A stretch of DNA of 62,502 bases from Helicobacter sp. 13S00477-4 (GCF_002272785.1 NZ_MLAS01000011.1:1-62502); one strand, 5' to 3'. Positions 28,101-36,401 are shown, counted from the stretch's first letter. The notes: a model not told the origin generated them from the letters alone. A program made the numbers and translations.

Positions 28101-30259
28101 TTATAAATTGATAAATTCCCTGCAAAAGTAGGGATTGCTGTTATATCCTGAATAGAAAATCTTCTCAATAAATCTTCTACATTGTAATTTATTTCTTTTG
28201 TATGGTTATGAACATTGCCTGAAATTATTATATCTTTAGTCGCAGCGATCACAGAACCATTATTATAAACATTAGCCTTCTTATCCTCTTCAAATTGTAT
28301 GTTTAGTCTACCTCCAGATTGAATGATGGCTTGTTTATTCTCAAGATTATTTTTAATGCTATAACTAGTGTAATTAGCATTAAAATCCCTATTGCCAAAA
28401 TAATTTTTTGCATAATAATAATACAAAGAACCACCCGGATTTGTTTGAAATTCTATTGCACCTATAGCCTTTGAATTGTTATAGAGTGTTTGGGTAAAAA
28501 TATTCATATCACCAAAAGAATGTATAAACCCTACATTATTATCAATCCTTTTTGCACTCAAAAATAAAATATTCCTAGCATCAATCATAGCATCTTCTTT
28601 ATTAGTGATGTTATCAGCTTTGATCGCAATATCATTACCAAAAATATAACCTCCTTGCTCATTAAAAAATGTTTTCCCCTCCAAATAAATATCTTTTTGA
28701 GAAGCTAGCAAAGTATTTTTTTGATTCTTAATATTTCCAGCAGCCTTCAAACCAATCGAAGCTACGCTTATAAAATCTTCTTTGATGTCAATATCTCCAC
28801 TGCTTTCAATCAAAAATTTCTCGCCTGCATTCAAATTCCTAAATGTTGAATCCACAACGACTAACCCTGATTTTAATTTTAAAATACCCTTGCTACTAAT
28901 AGTCCCATTATGGTTATCCAATACATTAGCCAATGGTTTGGAATCATCTTTGAAACTCAAAAGTGTTTGTTCCTCACTTTCAATCTTGCCGCTATTAGAT
29001 AAACTAGAAACCAAAAATGCTGCATTCAAAGCATTGATTTGAGAAGTGTTAGAAAAATCATTAGAATCCGCCTCAAAATTCCCTACATTTATCACACCAT
29101 CATTTTTAAAATCTACACTTTGGGATTTAAAATTATTAGAAATAATGCTACCTTTATTATGAAATTTTTTTGCTTTTGTCTCAAATTGTTTAGCTTGAAC
29201 ATAAGGACTTGAAACATTTAAATTAATTTTTTCCTTCACGCTTTTATTGAAGATTTTAGTATTGTGAAAATCTTTGGCCTCTGTTTTTAAAACTTCACTA
29301 GCAAGCATAAGTCCTTCATTATTGATGTTAGCTGTTGTCTTTATGTTTATATTTGTGGCGAGCAAAGCAGAACTACTGATGTCTCCCTTAGCATCAATGA
29401 TAATATCATTAGCACTTCGTATCACACCATCATGACGCACACCTACTCCTTCTTGAGTGCTAATAAAACGAATATAACCTGCATACATAGAACCTAAAAT
29501 ATTCCCATCAATAGAAAGACTTGGTTTCGAGGATTCAGATTGCCTGATTTGATTGATATGGGGATTATCCATAGAAACATCCAAACTAACATCATTCAAA
29601 CCAGCAATAAAATTTACAGATCCTAGCCCATTACCATCAATTTTTGAAATATTGCCCGAAATCTCCATACTTTTAGCAATAATATTAAAATAATCTCCAT
29701 CTGCACCCACTCCCTTTTCTAAGATGTCTATATTTCCTTTGTTGACGCTAATTTGACGATTGATATTATCAATCAAACCTGTGGTTAAAGTTACCCCATT
29801 AGTATTGATAAAAATAGCCCCATTCACAACCAATCCATTTTGATTAGCAATGATAATATCTGCATTTTTACCAAAAACTTCAAGCACCCCATTCAAAGAA
29901 GTATCGGTAGTAGAAATGACTTCATTAATGATCAATTTTGCATTTGAAGTGAGGTTTGGATTTGCGACCACATACCCACCAATAAGAGAAGTTCCATTTT
30001 CTAATGAGTTATTTAAAATCACTCCATTGTCTTTACCAATATCAAAACTCTGGTATTTGTTATGAGAAATACCATCTGTGTTTGGATTAACAATATTGAC
30101 AACATCTCTGCCATTAGCAGAATTTATCATTTGAGGGGCTTTGACATCACCATCAAGAGGAGCAATATGATGCCTCACCCTCAAATCAGCTGAAAAAAGA
30201 GGTGATATGATTTGAGTGAGGACAATAAAAATCGAAAGAGCCTGCTTAGGAATATGCAT
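22151..30259 (-). CDS. Two-partner secretion exoprotein (TpsA, filamentous haemagglutinin type) with HExxH and a C-terminal module
   Basis: 2702 residues. A signal peptide (to about 24) precedes the TPS domain, whose marks are VVANPNLTS and IIANQNGLVVNGAIFINTNG. A very long beta-helix rich in Asn, Ser, Ile and Gly runs to about residue 1950. It contains haemagglutinin repeat-like stretches and signs of the CDI/FHA class (repeated NINITS/GGS and DVKD-type motifs). A non-repetitive C-terminal region (about 1990-2702) follows. It contains VVHEMTHKQQA (about 2271-2275), an HExxH zinc-peptidase motif, and a last domain (about 2590-2702) with KIYFNLDLL and SVTSEELRYIF, a pattern I have seen in toxin tips. 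The partner transporter is 44 bp upstream in the operon. No gene follows that could encode an immunity protein. Adhesion, contact-dependent inhibition and proteolysis are all possible. Confidence 0.9.
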   Translation of the reverse strand: MHIPKQALSIFIVLTQIISPLFSADLRVRHHIAPLDGDVKAPQMINSANGRDVVNIVNPNTDGISHNKYQSFDIGKDNGVILNNSLENGTSLIGGYVVANPNLTSNAKLIINEVISTTDTSLNGVLEVFGKNADIIIANQNGLVVNGAIFINTNGVTLTTGLIDNINRQISVNKGNIDILEKGVGADGDYFNIIAKSMEISGNISKIDGNGLGSVNFIAGLNDVSLDVSMDNPHINQIRQSESSKPSLSIDGNILGSMYAGYIRFISTQEGVGVRHDGVIRSANDIIIDAKGDISSSALLATNINIKTTANINNEGLMLASEVLKTEAKDFHNTKIFNKSVKEKINLNVSSPYVQAKQFETKAKKFHNKGSIISNNFKSQSVDFKNDGVINVGNFEADSNDFSNTSQINALNAAFLVSSLSNSGKIESEEQTLLSFKDDSKPLANVLDNHNGTISSKGILKLKSGLVVVDSTFRNLNAGEKFLIESSGDIDIKEDFISVASIGLKAAGNIKNQKNTLLASQKDIYLEGKTFFNEQGGYIFGNDIAIKADNITNKEDAMIDARNILFLSAKRIDNNVGFIHSFGDMNIFTQTLYNNSKAIGAIEFQTNPGGSLYYYYAKNYFGNRDFNANYTSYSIKNNLENKQAIIQSGGRLNIQFEEDKKANVYNNGSVIAATKDIIISGNVHNHTKEINYNVEDLLRRFSIQDITAIPTFAGNLSIYKIGSGNVLEILDKAKYSEDDNVGYFGLLKVLSSKDSFFKALMAKGFGSDWVIKEDPNDLSFNPNTTISYLPKNTAKILSGGQIILLGGGILQNSTGSTSKEQAQADISLIPQAGLKEKPIIQNPDNLNEGDGVDFQGLDETTILAFGKQLLFHSDANHLNKKINFYIETRKDLVDMSQFFGSEYFFSQINYVPEKPISVIGDAYFENRLLNEQLIRNLGYSQSLNNNDIKELFDNAVSESVKLGLVIGKALSEEQIKELDKDIIWYVERKIGDKEVLTPQIFYSKNTTFKRLPDSNEKNSMIASVGNVFLEVGDVENQSSVIKSLQGNTIIKAQGEVKNIGGVISGDEVGIIAERFSSESVIGMDKTGNAININQAALDSNNGLFIQTQKDIVIKNTSIQSSDEGAHIDLISENGEIKIIEDNAKNSDFMQESKKDSDSFWVSTTMVEVDSVQSSKLQADNITIKSKEGITIQGSALSQTSSKGNLNLISDGDIKILEGREKVNLVNDTRFDGMNKNTNMFEYLSLSHTDTKIDKAVGSSIQALGNINIVSKKDLSIQASDLYSKQKIILVADGNIDIIDSHNQTTLNSSQISSQLLGFKGSDKHQDSSLSTGSSVKSDGEMIISSEGNTSVIGSDVISTGGRIVFNSKKDLTYKPGKNSMHYENISYGFGIVGSAGAGLLGNSVSAGFGNNEEQNFTNTHNAFDPQSLTSGKTVMDALASADVGLEFGLDYQKADPITYTNSNIVANDDLLMFAKGTADIGGANFISSNNGGYLEAGNVQSTKYKNEENNFSIGLHLSLKQKLSTTSSMADSMNMISGVSAQVAAGQNINAGIVAAQAAGAATNLIFNDIIGVNSTQEVSLNLGFNASYGGIENITHIDSSKDFIIKTTKGDIDLNGVAFNGGSSLYLDSARDVNIQAAKNTKKEIGLDINVSGTFQESAGYSALWGANTDIGTGGSASISYSQKDQNTFQSSMFDVKDHLVIVAKEDVNINGGRFNADTADVYVGGNLNITSPIDSKDSKDFNISLGGDVSLGVASNTIAKGDFSLNAGAGYYYDNSKSVGVQSGILTKGELNVKVLGDAQLNGGILSSSIEEGDFDVGGKLQINDLDLEINSGGGAVYVSGGTSGDFGTQIDIGDFNTQKSILHTAININTAAKGGIEVNGKSIEAKDIFSDVNNALEITSSNSFAGGNMSFSGSVGQIKQLLSSKPKPNHLISSQDNTTQGNVIFSGIAEPLHFEPVVLKKEVLLYGKPNRTDNEGSNPSVTRPSTSMTSVSLEQTPFIKKIKNFFRLDKSTYDVGNAQNLSNQASMDSYKKINENLPPKSEFAQTEQALIASQNKHQKDLDKFANIGEEVIPERIPIKTEDKRSESDKQDLIDFMERGVFEVQDVNLSQTAGILNTLMENPIFSKQNRDRDVRENFIILLSEIGENLPYHNDSGEYKNFLRGVYQDLDSRLINNPAIKDYLLNSDFSKQKHFREFTQMIVDAYTETLNNTPLNSTDTKINFSPNYDYARYSHQRDAIEILTPKEYKELYLKNQKNVTSKQVGLTLLDTVVHEMTHKQQAVFIKNLDNPNIPQSIKDYTTVLKANKEFYFRDGDQNYHMYRDQIFEKEAFEHGGAVKRKFENILAQDPQLDNPIEATQSSGSNSNSILDRIRRAFSRENLNEPDAEVQNHFYNQKEKNIEHFPVNQKNFESSLEGEPNFSNIALIYGLHQTRGDLYHSLSPEEVAKRPLVADDYLNALNMAQSPDRQKRFYEFASSVASGNPNLLKEEILNFKPPITKARENGVASIPKGDNQKIFEGIVGDENNLKIIKNIDSGKNLMDAIKKVAQEHNMDGLSNLINRSTPNVENLTREEKKLYDIYFKNASALNEERFFGIKTTEVLKNVLDSGGKIYFNLDLLVTEHHSHTDKVKDLDLKKLKNVFDPSNEHYESVTSEELRYIFKNYREHPNLKFTIKKQFIENPFKSTEVIEAIQSQINKVKN

Positions 30260-30303
30260 TGAATAAAATCCTTTTAATAAATATATTTTTAAAATAATAA
30301 TTA

Positions 30304-31959
30304 TTAAATAAAAATATTTAAATTAAAATAAATTGGCATAAATTCTTTTGGCATATCCTTAGATCGTAACAATGGCTGAGAAACAATAAAACTCAAATTC
30401 AATATTTTCCAAAAATAGTTTATACCAAAAGCAGTTCCAATAATTTGGTCATTATAGTCTAATCCATAATCCCTCCCTCCACCATAATCAAGACCTATAA
30501 AAGGCTCTATATTCCAAACACTTCCTTGAAAATAGATTGGTTTTAAAGTAATCGTATTGCTCCAATAAGCACCCATATCCAAAGCCAAAGAACTTTCTTT
30601 GAATCCCCTCACTGTATATTGATCCCCAATGAAAAATTTATCTGCATAAAATAACTCATCATTACTATAACTAGACCCAATATTCAAACGATACACTAAT
30701 CCAAGATACTGATTATAATAAAGATATTTTTGCCAAGAAGCATTCAAATTGATTTTATTATACTCTGCTTTGAAAACAGAATTTTTTACATCTCCTTGTC
30801 CACCCAATATAGGTACCCCCCTTAGGTATTCAATATCCAAATATAAATTCCCCCCAAATAGCTTATCAACATATTCCAATCCTATACCCAAAGCAGTATA
30901 ACTCTTGCTATTGACTTCAATAAGAATATCATTGACTTTATTTTTTTGACCCCTGAGTTTAAGTTCTGCATAAAGAGTGGTTTTGCTATTTTTATCCCTA
31001 TCCATTACTCTTTGGATTTTAAAAGTATTCCTAATATTTTGACTTTTATTCGTATAGTTTCCAAATCGCCCTTTAACTAGTGCATAATTATCAGTATAGC
31101 TTGTCGAATAATAAAATTTCCAATATTTAAAAGGAAAATAATAGCTCCCTGAATAAATACTCTCTTTATTTTCTAATCGATTATGAATAAAACGTTCCAT
31201 GTATGTCAAAGATAATACATCATTCAATCCTAATAAATTGTATTGAGTCAAGCCTAAAACTGACCTAAACGCTCCTTTATCTATAGTAGAACTATTGTTA
31301 ATTCCAATATTGACGCCTCCAGGCGTCTGATAACCTTCAATCAAAATATTAGAATAGCCTATTTGTTCTGCAGGCTCAACTTGCATAACATACCTATAAC
31401 CACCATTGTTTAAATTTTCCAATCCCTGATCTAGTGCATAAATATCTAGCACATCATTTTTCTTAATAGGAAAGGCATCAAAAACTCTCAATTTAGAAAA
31501 TTTGGAATCCTTAATCTCAATCTTATTGATATAACCAAACTGGATTTTTAAAATCAATTTTCCTGTTTTTACATTCCCTGATTTTATAGTTATAAGGGTC
31601 GTGCTATAGCCTTTTTTGATATAATATTCACTTGTCTTTTTTATCAATTCAAAAATATCTTGTTTACTCAAAGGCTTGTTTTCATAACTGATAAGTATTT
31701 TACTTATAGCTCTAGGGATTTTTGAAACTCCATCAAGACTTATATGAGAAAAAATATATTTCTGATTGTCCTCAAATGTTTTGATCTCACCTTCTACGAT
31801 CCCTTTGTATTTATCAGGGTATTGGAGTTGATCGTGGATGTATTTTTGTTCATCTTCTTTGTGCAAAAGGTCTAAAATACGGTTTTGATTTTGTAATTGA
31901 GTATCTAAATTATCACCCCAAAGCTTAATGGCAATCAAAAAAATCCAAACTTTTTTCAA
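30304..31959 (-). CDS. Two-partner secretion outer-membrane transporter (TpsB, FhaC/ShlB family)
   Basis: 551 residues. Signal peptide (1-15), then POTRA-like domains (about 60-200; for example ISHISLDGVSKIPRAISKIL and KKGYSTTLITI) and a 16-stranded barrel to the C terminus. The conserved motif YTVRGFKESSLALDMGAYWS contains the VRGF substrate-gate signature in loop L6. It exports the TpsA protein encoded immediately downstream. Its start overlaps the end of the preceding small gene by 4 nt. Confidence 0.93.
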   Translation of the reverse strand: MKKVWIFLIAIKLWGDNLDTQLQNQNRILDLLHKEDEQKYIHDQLQYPDKYKGIVEGEIKTFEDNQKYIFSHISLDGVSKIPRAISKILISYENKPLSKQDIFELIKKTSEYYIKKGYSTTLITIKSGNVKTGKLILKIQFGYINKIEIKDSKFSKLRVFDAFPIKKNDVLDIYALDQGLENLNNGGYRYVMQVEPAEQIGYSNILIEGYQTPGGVNIGINNSSTIDKGAFRSVLGLTQYNLLGLNDVLSLTYMERFIHNRLENKESIYSGSYYFPFKYWKFYYSTSYTDNYALVKGRFGNYTNKSQNIRNTFKIQRVMDRDKNSKTTLYAELKLRGQKNKVNDILIEVNSKSYTALGIGLEYVDKLFGGNLYLDIEYLRGVPILGGQGDVKNSVFKAEYNKINLNASWQKYLYYNQYLGLVYRLNIGSSYSNDELFYADKFFIGDQYTVRGFKESSLALDMGAYWSNTITLKPIYFQGSVWNIEPFIGLDYGGGRDYGLDYNDQIIGTAFGINYFWKILNLSFIVSQPLLRSKDMPKEFMPIYFNLNIFI

Positions 31960-32441
31960 ATCTTTATCCCCATTTTTAATACTATTGAATGATAATGACC
32001 ATCTAATACCCCTCTTTTGATCCTCATATCATCAAACAAAACCTGAAAAATAACCCGATAAATAGACTTCTCAAATCCAATAGCATAATAAAATGTCCTT
32101 TCCAAAGTCCTATTTTGTAAAAATCCTACTCTACTGACTATCATCGTATCAAGAAAAGTAGGCAACTTTATGAGTGTAAAAAAAAGCCCTACATTCTTTT
32201 TATCACTCAATAATGGATTAATCCTACGTATCTCCGCACCTAGGCCAATTTGAACTTGTCCAAATTTTGGAACAGTAGAATAAATATCTACTCCATAATC
32301 AAAAAAATTAATCAATGTTTCAGATTCATTCTTTGCTTTAAAGTTTTGATAAGGGACTATACCAATTTTAGGTTCTATGAAAATACCCCCAGCACCAAAA
32401 ACTACTCCAATAAAACAAACAAGTATTAAAATCATTTTCAT
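31956..32441 (-). CDS. Predicted outer-membrane protein in the two-partner secretion operon
   Basis: 161 residues from the ATG at 32439-32441, with GGTG a few bases upstream; codons further upstream are TTG and GTG. The signal peptide (MKMILILVCFIGVVFGAGG) is followed by alternating strand-like segments (IFIEPKIGIVPYQNF, QVQIGLGAEIRR, RVIFQVLFDDMRIKRG), consistent with a small barrel. I recognise no family. It is the first gene of the operon and is translationally coupled to tpsB (4-nt overlap), so it probably assists secretion or anchoring of the exoprotein. Confidence 0.7.
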   Translation of the reverse strand: MKMILILVCFIGVVFGAGGIFIEPKIGIVPYQNFKAKNESETLINFFDYGVDIYSTVPKFGQVQIGLGAEIRRINPLLSDKKNVGLFFTLIKLPTFLDTMIVSRVGFLQNRTLERTFYYAIGFEKSIYRVIFQVLFDDMRIKRGVLDGHYHSIVLKMGIKI

Positions 32442-32531
32442 TAATTTCACCAAAATTAAAAATCATTCAAAGCAACTTTTTTATAAGCTTTTAATAAAGC
32501 ATAGCAAAAAAATACTTGACAAAAAATAATA

Positions 32532-32555
32532 TTATTTGATTAAAAAATCAAATAA
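32532..32555. promoter_or_regulatory. Perfect 10-bp inverted repeat between divergent promoters
   Basis: TTATTTGATT and AATCAAATAA are separated by AAAA. The repeat lies between the two-partner secretion operon and the PAP2 gene, about 13 bp upstream of a TATAAT box (32568-32573) that serves PAP2. An extended -10 (TGCTATGCT) for the secretion operon reads on the minus strand at about 32498-32506. It could be an operator for one or both, or a chance AT palindrome. Confidence 0.4.
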
Positions 32556-32567
32556 GCATAAAATCTG

Positions 32568-32573
32568 TATAAT
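32568..32573 (+). promoter_or_regulatory. -10 box for the PAP2 gene
   Basis: TATAAT at 39 bp upstream of the ATG at 32612, with a TAGGGGA ribosome site in between. No clear -35. Confidence 0.55.
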
Positions 32574-32611
32574 CCCTCATCTAAAAACACATATAATTTA
32601 TAGGGGATTTT

Positions 32612-33214
32612 ATGGAATATTTCAAAAAATTTATGATTATTTTTTTATTCATTGGTCTTATGACACAACTTCAAGCAAGAAAAAAAGATGCTTTTGAAAT
32701 CTATGGAGATATTTTTCAATTTTTACCAGCAATGGCAGCAGTCTATTCTTTGACTCAAAAAGATTACAAAGGTTTGGGACAACTTGCCATAGGCACTGGA
32801 AGCACTCTAGCCCTAACTTATGCTATTAAATATAGCTTTGTAGGTATTTCTAGGAACCATCCCAATTGGGCAAAAATCTCCCAAAGACCAAATCATGGAA
32901 GCTATGATGGATTCCCATCAGGGCATACTGCTGCTGCATTTTCAGCGGCTGGTTTTATGCAAAGAAGATATGGATGGAAATGGGGAGTCCCAACAACACT
33001 CTTAGCTACTTTAGTTGGAATTTCAAGAATCACTGCACAAAGGCATACCGTCACTCAAGTGATTTCTGGAGCTATCATTGGGTATGGTCTGTCTTATTTA
33101 GTTACGAGCAGATTAGATAAAAACCTTAATATTGACATCAACCTTGATAATGAAGAAATATCAAAAGGTGTTTATCAAAATACTTATATGTTATCGCTGA
33201 ATTATAGATTTTAG
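32612..33214 (+). CDS. PAP2-family phosphatase
   Basis: 200 residues, signal peptide at the N terminus (IIFLFIGLMTQLQA). The PAP2 motifs are RPNHGSYDGFPSGHTAAAF (C1 end and C2) and SRITAQRHTVTQ (C3). C3 has Gln where most members have Asp after the catalytic His, and C1 has an insertion between its Lys and RP. It has fewer membrane helices than typical PAP2 lipid phosphatases and ends in a strand-like LSLNYRF. Possible substrates are lipid A phosphates or undecaprenyl pyrophosphate; the sequence does not say. Its 3' end is 2 bp from that of dcd. Confidence 0.85.
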   Translation: MEYFKKFMIIFLFIGLMTQLQARKKDAFEIYGDIFQFLPAMAAVYSLTQKDYKGLGQLAIGTGSTLALTYAIKYSFVGISRNHPNWAKISQRPNHGSYDGFPSGHTAAAFSAAGFMQRRYGWKWGVPTTLLATLVGISRITAQRHTVTQVISGAIIGYGLSYLVTSRLDKNLNIDINLDNEEISKGVYQNTYMLSLNYRF

Positions 33215-33215
33215 A

Positions 33216-33785
33216 TTATTTTAGTATTCTAGGGAGGGTGATACCTATCTGACCTTGATATTTTCCTTTTTTATCTTTATAGCTCGTAGCACAAGCCTCA
33301 TCACCCTGCAAAAACAATACTTGTGCAATACCTTCATTTGCATAAATCTTAGCAGGCAAAGGTGTAGTATTAGATATTTCTATTGTGATATGCCCTTCAA
33401 ACTCTGGCTCAAAAGGAGTTACATTCACAATAATACCACACCTAGCATAAGTACTTTTACCCAAACAAATCGCTAATATATCTCTTGGTATCCTAAAATA
33501 TTCTATTGTCCTTGCCAAAGCAAAAGAATTTGGCGGGATGACACAATAGCCATCTTTTGAGGCATTGACTTTTATGACATTACTATGATGAAAATCCTTA
33601 GGATCAACAATCATAGCCCCTACATTTGTAAAAATCATGAACTCATCACTCACTCTGATATCATACCCATAACTACTCAAACCAAAGCTCACAACATTTT
33701 CACCAATTTGCTTTTCACAAAATGGATCTATCATTCCATATTTAAGACTTGCTTCTTTGATCCATGTATCTGATTTTAATCCCAT
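33216..33785 (-). CDS. dcd: dCTP deaminase
   Basis: 189-residue trimeric enzyme converting dCTP to dUTP for dTMP synthesis. Signature stretches are [50 protein letters not shown] with the catalytic Glu region, and [14 protein letters not shown]. It is divergent from accB, as HP0372 is next to HP0371 in H. pylori. Confidence 0.96.
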   Translation of the reverse strand: MGLKSDTWIKEASLKYGMIDPFCEKQIGENVVSFGLSSYGYDIRVSDEFMIFTNVGAMIVDPKDFHHSNVIKVNASKDGYCVIPPNSFALARTIEYFRIPRDILAICLGKSTYARCGIIVNVTPFEPEFEGHITIEISNTTPLPAKIYANEGIAQVLFLQGDEACATSYKDKKGKYQGQIGITLPRILK

Positions 33786-33887
33786 ATTGTTACTTATTCC
33801 TAAAAATTTTTTTAAATTAAACTTATGGTATTATACCAAAGATAAAAACCCAACTTGATAAAATCTCCAAAAAAGGATAAGAGAATT

Positions 33888-34349
33888 ATGAACCTTTCAG
33901 AAATAAAAAAGCTAATTGAAATATTTGACAACTCTGGAGTATCACGTTTAAGCCTCAAACAAAATGACTTTGAACTCAAACTTGACAAACAATCTATTAG
34001 CACACAAATACCTTCAAGACAAGCTCCTTCCCAAACAATCACAGCACCCCAAGCCTCTCAATTACATTCAACTCAAAATGAAACAACTGTGCAAACAAAC
34101 ACAAATTCTGGTGAATTTATCACATCTCCTATGGTAGGTACATTTTATAAATGTCCATCTCCTGGTGCTGCCCCATATGTCAATATAGGCGATACAATCA
34201 AAAAAGGTCAAACAATAGGCATCATTGAAGCAATGAAAATAATGAATGAAATTGAAGCTGAATATGATTGCAAAATCATCTCGCTTGAAGTCAATGACGC
34301 TCAACCAGTAGAGTTTGGCACTAAACTTATCAAAGTAGAGAAAATATAA
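33888..34349 (+). CDS. accB: Biotin carboxyl carrier protein of acetyl-CoA carboxylase
   Basis: 153 residues from the ATG at 33888, chosen because AAAAGGA lies upstream and the protein then begins MNLSEIKKLIEIF as in other AccB. An N-terminal helix and a Pro/Gln/Thr-rich linker precede the biotinyl domain with EAMKIMNE, whose Lys carries biotin. It works with AccC (next gene, 4-bp gap) in the first step of fatty-acid synthesis. Confidence 0.96.
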   Translation: MNLSEIKKLIEIFDNSGVSRLSLKQNDFELKLDKQSISTQIPSRQAPSQTITAPQASQLHSTQNETTVQTNTNSGEFITSPMVGTFYKCPSPGAAPYVNIGDTIKKGQTIGIIEAMKIMNEIEAEYDCKIISLEVNDAQPVEFGTKLIKVEKI

Positions 34350-34353
34350 TCCA

Positions 34354-35706
34354 ATGAAAGAAAGAAAAACACTTCAAAGAATATTGATTGCCAATCGAGG
34401 AGAAATTGCCCTAAGAGCTATTAGGACTATACAAGAAATGGGTAAAGAAGCTATTGCTATCTATTCAACAGCTGATAAAGACACTCATTATCTTGATATT
34501 GCCGATGCAAAGGTATGTATTGGAGGTCCAAAATCTTCTGAAAGCTATTTGAATGTACCTGCAATCATGAGTACAGCAGAATTATTTGATGCGGATGCTA
34601 TATTTCCAGGTTATGGATTTTTGAGTGAAAATCAAAATTTTGTCGAAATCTGCTCCCACCATAACATAGAATTCATTGGTCCGAATGCAAATGTAATGGT
34701 AATGATGAGCGATAAATCCAAAGCAAAAGATGTAATGAAAGAAGCAGGTGTGCCTGTGATTTTGGGGAGCGATGGTGCACTAAAAAGCTATAAAGAAGCT
34801 GAAGAAGTAGCTGAAAAAATTGGCTACCCTGTCATCATAAAAGCTGCTGCAGGGGGTGGAGGTAGAGGAATGCGTGTAGTTGAAGATCCCAAATTACTCA
34901 AAAATCTCTATCTGGCAGCTGAAAGTGAAGCACTAAATGCTTTTGGTGATGGCACCATTTATATGGAAAAATTTATCCGAAATCCAAAACATATAGAAGT
35001 TCAAATCATTGCAGACAAGCACGGTAATGTTATCCATATTGGTGAAAGAGATTGCTCAGTGCAACGTAGACAACAAAAACTTATTGAAGAAACCCCTGCA
35101 GTGGTTTTGAGTCCCGAAGTGAGAGAATCTCTCTTGCAAACAGCTGTAAAAGCAGCTAAATACATCAAGTATGTAGGAGCAGGTACTTTTGAATTTCTCT
35201 TGGATGCAAATAACAAAGACTTTTATTTTATGGAGATGAATACAAGGCTTCAAGTTGAACACACTATTAGTGAAATGGTCAGTGGTCTAGACTTGGTAGA
35301 GTGGATGATAAGGATTGCAGAAGGAGAAGAACTCCCAAAACAAGAAAGCATCACTTTCAAAGGACATTCTATAGAATGTCGCATCACAGCAGAAGATCCT
35401 GAAAAATTCTATCCTTGCCCAGGCAAGATTACCAAATGGATTGCACCTGGGGGTGCCAATGTGAGGTTAGATACACATGCTTATGCTGGCTATACAGTGC
35501 CGATGTTTTATGACTCAATGATTGGTAAACTCATTATTTGGGGAGAAAATAGAGAAAAAGCTATCAATAAGACAAAAAGAGCCCTCAGAGAATTTTGCAT
35601 TGAAGGCATTAAGACGACCATACCTTTTCACCTCAAAATGATGGACAATATTGATTTCAAAAATTCCAAAATACATACAAAATATTTGGAACAAAATATG
35701 GAATAA
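34354..35706 (+). CDS. accC: Biotin carboxylase subunit of acetyl-CoA carboxylase
   Basis: 450 residues, ATP-grasp fold. N-terminal RILIANRGEIALRAIR, glycine-rich ATP loop AAAGGGGRGMR, GERDCSVQRRQQKLIEE, and FYFMEMNTRLQVEHTISE with the metal-binding Glu and catalytic Arg region. It carboxylates the biotin on AccB. The accB-accC pair is conserved; the flagellin-like gene starts 41 bp downstream. Confidence 0.97.
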   Translation: MKERKTLQRILIANRGEIALRAIRTIQEMGKEAIAIYSTADKDTHYLDIADAKVCIGGPKSSESYLNVPAIMSTAELFDADAIFPGYGFLSENQNFVEICSHHNIEFIGPNANVMVMMSDKSKAKDVMKEAGVPVILGSDGALKSYKEAEEVAEKIGYPVIIKAAAGGGGRGMRVVEDPKLLKNLYLAAESEALNAFGDGTIYMEKFIRNPKHIEVQIIADKHGNVIHIGERDCSVQRRQQKLIEETPAVVLSPEVRESLLQTAVKAAKYIKYVGAGTFEFLLDANNKDFYFMEMNTRLQVEHTISEMVSGLDLVEWMIRIAEGEELPKQESITFKGHSIECRITAEDPEKFYPCPGKITKWIAPGGANVRLDTHAYAGYTVPMFYDSMIGKLIIWGENREKAINKTKRALREFCIEGIKTTIPFHLKMMDNIDFKNSKIHTKYLEQNME

Positions 35707-35747
35707 CAAATGCTTGTAATAATCAAAATAACCCGAAGGAATGGATT

Positions 35748-36401
35748 ATGAAGATTACACCACATAACTCTACCTCTATCAAAGAAAATATCACTTCAAA
35801 ACAATCTTCAAAAATCAACCCTCAAGACAAAACACAAGATACTCAAGAAACTCAAGATTCTATAAAAATCAATCAAAGTGAAATTTCTAAAACTGTAAAA
35901 GATATTAACAATGCTATCGGTGCATTACAAATAGCAGTAAAAAAAATTGATGAAATAAATCACGATGCAAAAGACTTAGTAAAAATATCAAAAAAACCTC
36001 AAGAAGAAAAAAATATCAAAAAAGCCGACGAACTCAAAGAAAAAATCTACAAAATACTTCAAGATTCAAACTTCAATGGAGAAAATGTTTTTTCCAAAAA
36101 TTACCAAAGACTATCCACAGACATCCATTTTGATCCAAAATCAATTAAAGTTTCTATTGTCAATATCCAAGACCCCAATACCCCTCAAAATTTCATCAAA
36201 AATCTTGATGAACAAAAAAAATATGCCAAAGAAGCGATTGACATACTTCATAATAAACTCAGCACAACGATGGATGAACTTAAAAAAACTGATTCTAGCT
36301 ATAACACGCTTGATAAATCAGCCCTCAATCAAAGTCAATTCAAAAATGCACACAAACCTGAAGGCATCACTTTAGAACGTATCACAAAGTTATTAGGATG
36401 A
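35748..36401 (+). CDS. Flagellin-like coiled-coil protein of unknown function
   Basis: 217 residues, GAAGGA ribosome site. The N-terminal 55 are low-complexity (Ser, Thr, Gln, Lys). Residues about 57-80 (ISKTVKDINNAIGALQIAVK) and NFNGENVF resemble the N-terminal D0/D1 coiled coil of flagellin, where DANSAIGALQIAD and SFNGKQLL occur. The C terminus is helical but lacks the flagellin C-terminal signature. Its stop overlaps the pseC start (ATGA), tying it to flagellin glycan synthesis. It may be a minor flagellin, an export substrate or a decoy. It occupies the slot of uncharacterised genes between accC and pseC in H. pylori. Confidence 0.7.
   Translation: MKITPHNSTSIKENITSKQSSKINPQDKTQDTQETQDSIKINQSEISKTVKDINNAIGALQIAVKKIDEINHDAKDLVKISKKPQEEKNIKKADELKEKIYKILQDSNFNGENVFSKNYQRLSTDIHFDPKSIKVSIVNIQDPNTPQNFIKNLDEQKKYAKEAIDILHNKLSTTMDELKKTDSSYNTLDKSALNQSQFKNAHKPEGITLERITKLLG

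Noticed and set aside
32516-32521. TTGACA as -35 box for the PAP2 gene
   Set aside because: It is 46 bp upstream of the TATAAT at 32568, far beyond the normal spacing, and no -10 lies 17 bp after it.
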